Below, in pieces: positions 6,978 through 10,000 of a stretch of DNA of 10,000 nt. A program made the position numbers and the translations under genes. The DNA lies in NCBI GenBank assembly GCA_018398765.1, contig JAHBMJ010002561.1:1-10000 (forward strand), in the 5' to 3' direction. Within the stretch, counting starts at the first letter, position 1; each line of letters begins with the position of its first letter. The DNA is from Chromera velia. Lineage: Eukaryota; Sar; Chromeraceae. The notes under the pieces are model-generated. The model was not told the DNA's origin, did no database searches, and saw only the letters and a program-made list of their open reading frames with translations.

Positions 6978-7036
6978 CCAACTAGGCTAGATCTGCCCCT
7001 CATATATGGGAATGCGGCATGCATAACAAAACCCTC
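6978..7036 (+). repeat. Direct repeat A, copy 1
   Basis: Shares about 60 bp with 7088-7158 at an offset of 110 bp. Conserved words are AACTAGGCTAGAT, GCCCCTCATAT and CATGCATAA. It lacks about 12 bp that are present in copy 2 after the TGGG word. Most substitutions between the two copies are transitions. Confidence 0.7.
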
Positions 7037-7087
7037 AATCATCTTTCCAGGAATTCAATAAGCCAGAGAATAAGTGGAACCTTCGGA

Positions 7088-7158
7088 CAAACTAGGCTAG
7101 ATGCGCCCCTCATATGTGGGGCATGATGTGGAGATGCAACATGCATAATAAAACCCTC
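7088..7158 (+). repeat. Direct repeat A, copy 2
   Basis: Second, longer copy with an extra 12 bp (GCATGATGTGGA-like) that is itself similar to its surroundings. The arrangement suggests an old 110-bp tandem duplication, not two separate insertions, because the copies are nearly adjacent and in the same orientation. Confidence 0.7.
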
Positions 7159-7241
7159 CATCAATCCCTCCATCATCACGTATAAGAATTGTTAATTTGG
7201 TATTAAGTGTCCCCTGCATACGGCGACCTCGCTTTCCAAGA

Positions 7242-7377
7242 CCATGGTGGTTTTGATGCTTTTCTGAGCCAATTCGGACGGGAGCAGCCCCGGAAACCTA
7301 GCCGGGAGCTCAGCTTTGCGGGGCCATGGTGTACAAGGATAGTTTTAACACTTTTCTGAACCGATTCAGAGAGGAGC
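7242..7377 (+). repeat. Diverged tandem duplication around CCATGGTG
   Basis: CCATGGTG occurs at 7242-7249 and 7324-7331. A 36-bp block (7250-7285) matches 7342-7377 at about 28 of 36 positions, and 7 of the 8 differences are transitions. The two blocks are offset by 92 bp and the CCATGG words by 82, so a 10-bp indel separates them. Both encode a similar short peptide in one frame (FDAFLSQF against FNTFLNRF), but stops interrupt a joint frame. Confidence 0.6.
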
Positions 7378-8100
7378 TTTCCAGGGTCTTTTTTGACCAA
7401 AGCCGTCATGTCATGGGCTTAGGGGATTGTTTAGTCAGTCCCCCCCTACTTCAATTTCCGGGGCTAATACCCGAACTATTATACCTGTTATATATAACTT
7501 TGGCTCTTTCTTGCTTTCTTCTCTTTGTTTTTTTAAATTTATTTCATTATTTTTCCTTTTGGCCATGTAGATGGAATGTCCTGAGGATTGCTCCAGTACT
7601 GAAAGGTCGATCCCCCATCCCTTGATTGCAATGAATGGAAGCCCATTCACATTATTGGTCTCCTAGTAAGTAAGGTTTTTGCTCTTCTTATGGACGTCTG
7701 CCTCCACAAAGGAACAAAGATTAATGAGAGACAGCTAAGCTTCAGGAGGGGCGTGGGAACACGGGAAGCGTTCACACCCATGGCTGTATGGGAGGCCTGC
7801 ATCGCTAGTTCTTGTGCTTCCTTTGTCTCCTCCACCAAGCGTCTGGCTGTGCCCCTTGACAATTCTCTCTTGGCAAGCACGGATGAGCCATGCCAAGAAA
7901 ACTCAAAAAAGAAAGGAAAATACAAATGGAAAGAGGCGTGTCATAAGATTCAGACGAATCAATGGCTTCGTGAATGGGCCAGAAGATAGGAAAACAGCAG
8001 GAATAGAGACAGAATCTTCCATCCCCTTGTTGGCCTCACTGATTTCTAAAAAGAGAACCCTTCCAAACAGGGGCGCTCCATGCTCCTTCTTATAAAAAGG
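7378..8100. other. Unassigned mid-GC segment with open frames on both strands
   Basis: Frames of 92 to 99 codons overlap on both strands (plus 7690-7989, plus 7814-8095, minus 7647-7925), plus a 99-codon frame at 7326-7625 that becomes Leu/Phe-rich. None shows a domain or signal that I recognise, and at most one of the overlapping set could be real. The Lys-rich tail of the 7690-7989 frame follows from local A-richness. It could include an exon or a pseudogene fragment; I cannot decide. Confidence 0.2.
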
Positions 8101-8102
8101 AA

Positions 8103-8342
8103 ATGGCAGTCACGTCCATCGGACACACAGGAAATGATCTACACATATGCACGCTGTCTTCTTGTCTTCTTAAATCCTCTGCAAACATCTGCCCTCTCCT
8201 GAAAGCGATGTCGGGTGGTTATGTGCAGCGGGAGGAGCTAGAGAAGACCTGCTGGGCTTGCTCTAACAGAAAAGTTTATGATGAGATCTACCTAGCTGCT
8301 AATGGAATGTGCAGACACAGAGAGGAAGAGACAGAATCTTGA
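8103..8342 (+). other. Unassigned 79-codon open frame
   Basis: ATG-started frame of balanced composition with several cysteines (a CWAC pair among them) and a Glu-rich end, closing at TGA. The spacing of cysteines does not match a zinc finger that I know. TATAAAA lies just upstream (8092-8098), only a few bases before the ATG, too close for a conventional TATA box to serve this start. Coding status is doubtful. Confidence 0.15.
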
Positions 8343-8380
8343 TAAAATCATCAGTATGCATACAGAATAAAAGAGCGCAC

Positions 8381-8426
8381 GCCCATTGAGAAACGGGTAG
8401 AAATCGGTAGAAATTGCGTAATGGGT
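8381..8426. repeat. Inverted repeat enclosing a short tandem
   Basis: GCCCATT (8381-8387) and AATGGGT (8420-8426) are inverted copies save the outermost base pair. The loop contains CGGGTAGAAAT followed by CGGTAGAAAT, a near-tandem. It is a small structure of unknown meaning. Confidence 0.4.
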
Positions 8427-8429
8427 GGC

Positions 8430-8725
8430 TGCCTCAACTGGTAGAGGAATGAGGGGGAATAAAAAGAAAGTCCGAGAGATGATCGCTCTTATATCATCGT
8501 TCCAGCCTCTAGCGGGCATGAGGGCATTTGAGGAGTGTATAGCCAAATTGGCGTGAGGTCATGTTGTCATGTATAAATGAATCAATACGCTAGGTTTATA
8601 AACTAACATTGCATGTCATGCCCCGTGGTTGGCCAAAGCCTAAGTGGTGGCTCATCAGTTTTAACCGTTTCAATTCAATTCAATTTATATGCTGGGTTAC
8701 CGGTCCTATTAAATATATTGGAGGA
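8430..8725. other. Unassigned sequence with CAATT microsatellite
   Basis: No supported gene. A short run of CAATT units lies at about 8670-8686. GATGAT and ATCATC words around 8477-8498 could form a weak hairpin. Nothing else stands out. Confidence 0.4.
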
Positions 8726-8739
8726 GGGGGGGGGGGGGG
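8726..8739 (+). repeat. 14-base poly(G) tract
   Basis: An uninterrupted run of 14 G following GGAGGA. Such runs are unstable in copying and in sequencing, so the exact length should be treated as uncertain. A frame running through it (8613-8831) owes a run of Gly to the tract. Confidence 0.8.
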
Positions 8740-8956
8740 AGATTGCCTTAAAGAGCATGCAGCTCAGTTTTACTGAGATCGTCTCTAACCTTGCTGAAGC
8801 TTGCTCTACTAGCTCTCAAACATCGAGATGATATCATAATGAGTCGTATTAATGACATCAGGGAGTCATAGTCTCATATAAGACTCTGAGAGAAGCTATT
8901 AGCTAGCTCTTAGCGCTACCTATAGTGCAAATGCAGCTTGTTAAGCAGCTTCTAGC

Positions 8957-8989
8957 AATGTTTATGAAATGTTTGTGGAATGTTTGTAG
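8957..8989 (+). repeat. 11-bp tandem repeat, three copies
   Basis: AATGTTTATGA, AATGTTTGTGG and AATGTTTGTAG follow one another without gaps (8957-8967, 8968-8978, 8979-8989). Just upstream GCAGCTT is duplicated with 5 bases between (near 8934-8952). Confidence 0.7.
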
Positions 8990-9320
8990 AATACTAGGTG
9001 GAATAACATATTGAAGAAAAAAAATTAATATGTTCTGTACATATTCTATAATTTCTGTTAAACTTAAAAAAAGTATCAACCTAATCTAATCTATAATCAA
9101 AACTACTTAGCAACTAGATATATAGCAAACAATAACAAAGATTATTGAAAGATACTAAGATATACATGTAGCTACATACTAAGACCTGGTACTACAAGTA
9201 AATATAACATCTATTATAATATATAGTATACATTATTTTAAGCCCAAGCTCTAGTTTTAGGCTAATAATCAATGTAATTTTATATTTTTCTTTAATTTGT
9301 TTCAAAGTTGTTAAGTCCCG
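8990..9320. other. AT-rich block with TA-rich words
   Basis: About 330 bp, dominated by A and T, with many TATA, CTAG and ACTAC-type words and no open frame. In filamentous ascomycetes such DNA often results from repeat-induced point mutation of old transposons; the TpA abundance fits that idea, but the organism is unknown. Confidence 0.5.
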
Positions 9321-9328
9321 ACAAACCT

Positions 9329-9408
9329 AAGTACCAAAATCCGATACCGACCCCCCGATCCGAAATTTTTCGGTACTTTCGGTACCTTTTTGGTACTTTC
9401 GGTACCGG
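9329..9408. repeat. GTACC / CCGATACC foldback array
   Basis: GGTACTTTCGGTACC occurs twice, 20 bp apart (9372-9386 and 9392-9406), each itself an imperfect palindrome with GGTAC/GTACC ends. To the left lie reverse-complement relatives AAGTACC (9330-9336) and CCGATACC (9342-9349), and CCGAAA-TT-TTTCGG forms a hairpin (9359-9372). The array can therefore fold back on itself in several registers. Such short CG-containing palindromic arrays are a known type of low-complexity DNA; no element boundary is visible. Confidence 0.6.
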
Positions 9409-9536
9409 CTTTTTTATATATTCTAAACAGGTTTTTAGAACTCTTTACAGACTATTTATATGCCGTTAGGACACTGGAATGCTCAAAGATGACTAGCATG
9501 AACTTTTGATATCTAATTTGAAGCACGAGGGGGAGG

Positions 9537-9564
9537 CGCACGCCTGTATGGGCCGCGGCGTGCG
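9537..9564. repeat. GC-rich hairpin
   Basis: CGCACGCC (9537-9544) pairs perfectly with GGCGTGCG (9557-9564) across a 12-base loop. It lies in a short GC-rich patch (about 9528-9595) surrounded by AT-rich DNA. No T-run follows, so it is not an obvious terminator. Confidence 0.6.
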
Positions 9565-9884
9565 GGCCCTGGGCCGCGCATTGTGTGTGTCTCGCGTATC
9601 TTCATATGGATGCAGAACTGCCATCTGAAGCATCACCGTCTCTTTACATAAATTTTGGGGCTGCACACGTGCACCGCCACAAAAAAAACAAGAATGCCGG
9701 TCTGAGTCTCTTTTCATATTGTTCCTATCCTTCAATTGATCTCTCTCCTCCAACAGTGATCAACACTGGTCAGGGAGATTTGTGTGTAAGTCCCGACTTT
9801 TACTTAAATTCCGTTTGGAAAAATCTGAAAGTTACCTCTTTATTTAGACTTTCTTTTTTTTTCTTCCTCTTTTATTGTGCAAGA
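9565..9884. other. Unassigned sequence
   Basis: No supported gene. A minus-strand frame of 86 codons (9493-9753) has no domain that I recognise. A pyrimidine run (CTTTCTTTTTTTTTC-like) lies at 9849-9872. Confidence 0.4.
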
Positions 9885-9983
9885 GGTGGATATCAGTCTC
9901 CACCGCCAGGCAGTGGAGGTGCAGCAATGCCACCGTCGCCTATTTATCGGTATTTTAAGCGCCTTTCGCCATCTGAGGCGAAA
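9885..9983. repeat. Cluster of alternative hairpins
   Basis: GGTGGA (9885-9890) can pair with TCCACC (9899-9904), while CTCCAC (9898-9903) can instead pair with GTGGAG (9913-9918); the two share the same middle segment and exclude each other. Further right TTTCGCC (9964-9970) pairs with GGCGAAA (9977-9983) around ATCTGA. The region runs to the edge of the window. Confidence 0.45.
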
Positions 9984-10000
9984 TGTCTCCTGTGCAGTGT

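Noticed and set aside
6978-7158. CRISPR-like array from regularly spaced repeats
   Set aside because: Only two diverged copies with an indel, no short uniform spacers, and a eukaryotic-looking context.
7647-8095. Gene pair on opposite strands
   Set aside because: The frames overlap almost entirely, neither has a domain, and the length is attainable by chance in mid-GC DNA.
8092-8106. TATAAAA as promoter of the 8103-8342 frame
   Set aside because: It lies within 5 bases of the ATG, leaving no room for a transcription start.
1-10000. Whole window being organelle DNA because of GC-rich palindromes in AT-rich sequence
   Set aside because: No organelle gene, rRNA or intact tRNA is present, and the G-rich island and CT-rich field are unlike organelle DNA; only 5800-6340 has that character.
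1-10000. LTR retrotransposon or full-length transposase gene
   Set aside because: I found no pair of long direct terminal repeats and no reverse transcriptase, integrase or transposase motif in any frame by eye; short fragments could have been missed.

Overview
This window reads as gene-poor eukaryotic nuclear DNA. No reading frame of convincing length exists on either strand: the longest is about 150 codons and lies in a low-complexity pyrimidine tract. I see no ribosomal RNA, no intact tRNA cloverleaf, no bacterial-style gene packing and no protein domain I can name. Base composition changes abruptly: AT-rich blocks near 1490-1660, 4630-4830, 5450-5650 and 8990-9320, a G-rich island at about 2000-2560, and a long pyrimidine-rich strand at about 3400-4380. 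This mosaic, with microsatellites and small decayed repeats, suggests a repeat-rich genome. A filamentous fungus, alga or alveolate are all possible; I cannot name the clade from the sequence alone.

Layout. Positions 1-1010 hold a possible decayed coding stretch and short duplications but no recognisable gene. Positions 1490-2000 hold an AT-rich block and a 47-bp direct repeat with a 189-bp offset. Positions 2000-2560 form a GC-rich, G-skewed island with two strong G-quadruplex motifs and GC boxes. Positions 2639-2925 are the clearest feature of the window: a 287-bp foldback (MITE-like) element whose 93-bp arms are about 86% complementary and each contain a smaller palindrome. Positions 3260-4370 are a GT/TA microsatellite followed by about 1 kb of pyrimidine-rich DNA ending in a good 3' splice-acceptor-like sequence. 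Positions 4820-4857 may be the reverse-oriented tail of a retroelement.

Positions 5660-5743 carry a tRNA-like unit with an A-box-like and a near-perfect B-box element and a T5 stop, resembling a SINE head. It is followed at 5800-6340 by GC-rich palindromes in AT-rich DNA, including a compact double hairpin closed by an outer stem (5841-5890). Positions 6978-7377 contain two separate old duplications. The rest (7400-10000) has unassigned mid-GC sequence, microsatellites, a GTACC-based foldback array (9329-9408) and hairpins near the right edge.

The genes do not form a pathway here; the common thread is inverted and duplicated non-coding DNA. Three of the four duplicated or inverted pairs I compared base by base differ mostly by transitions, which fits cytosine deamination acting on repeats.
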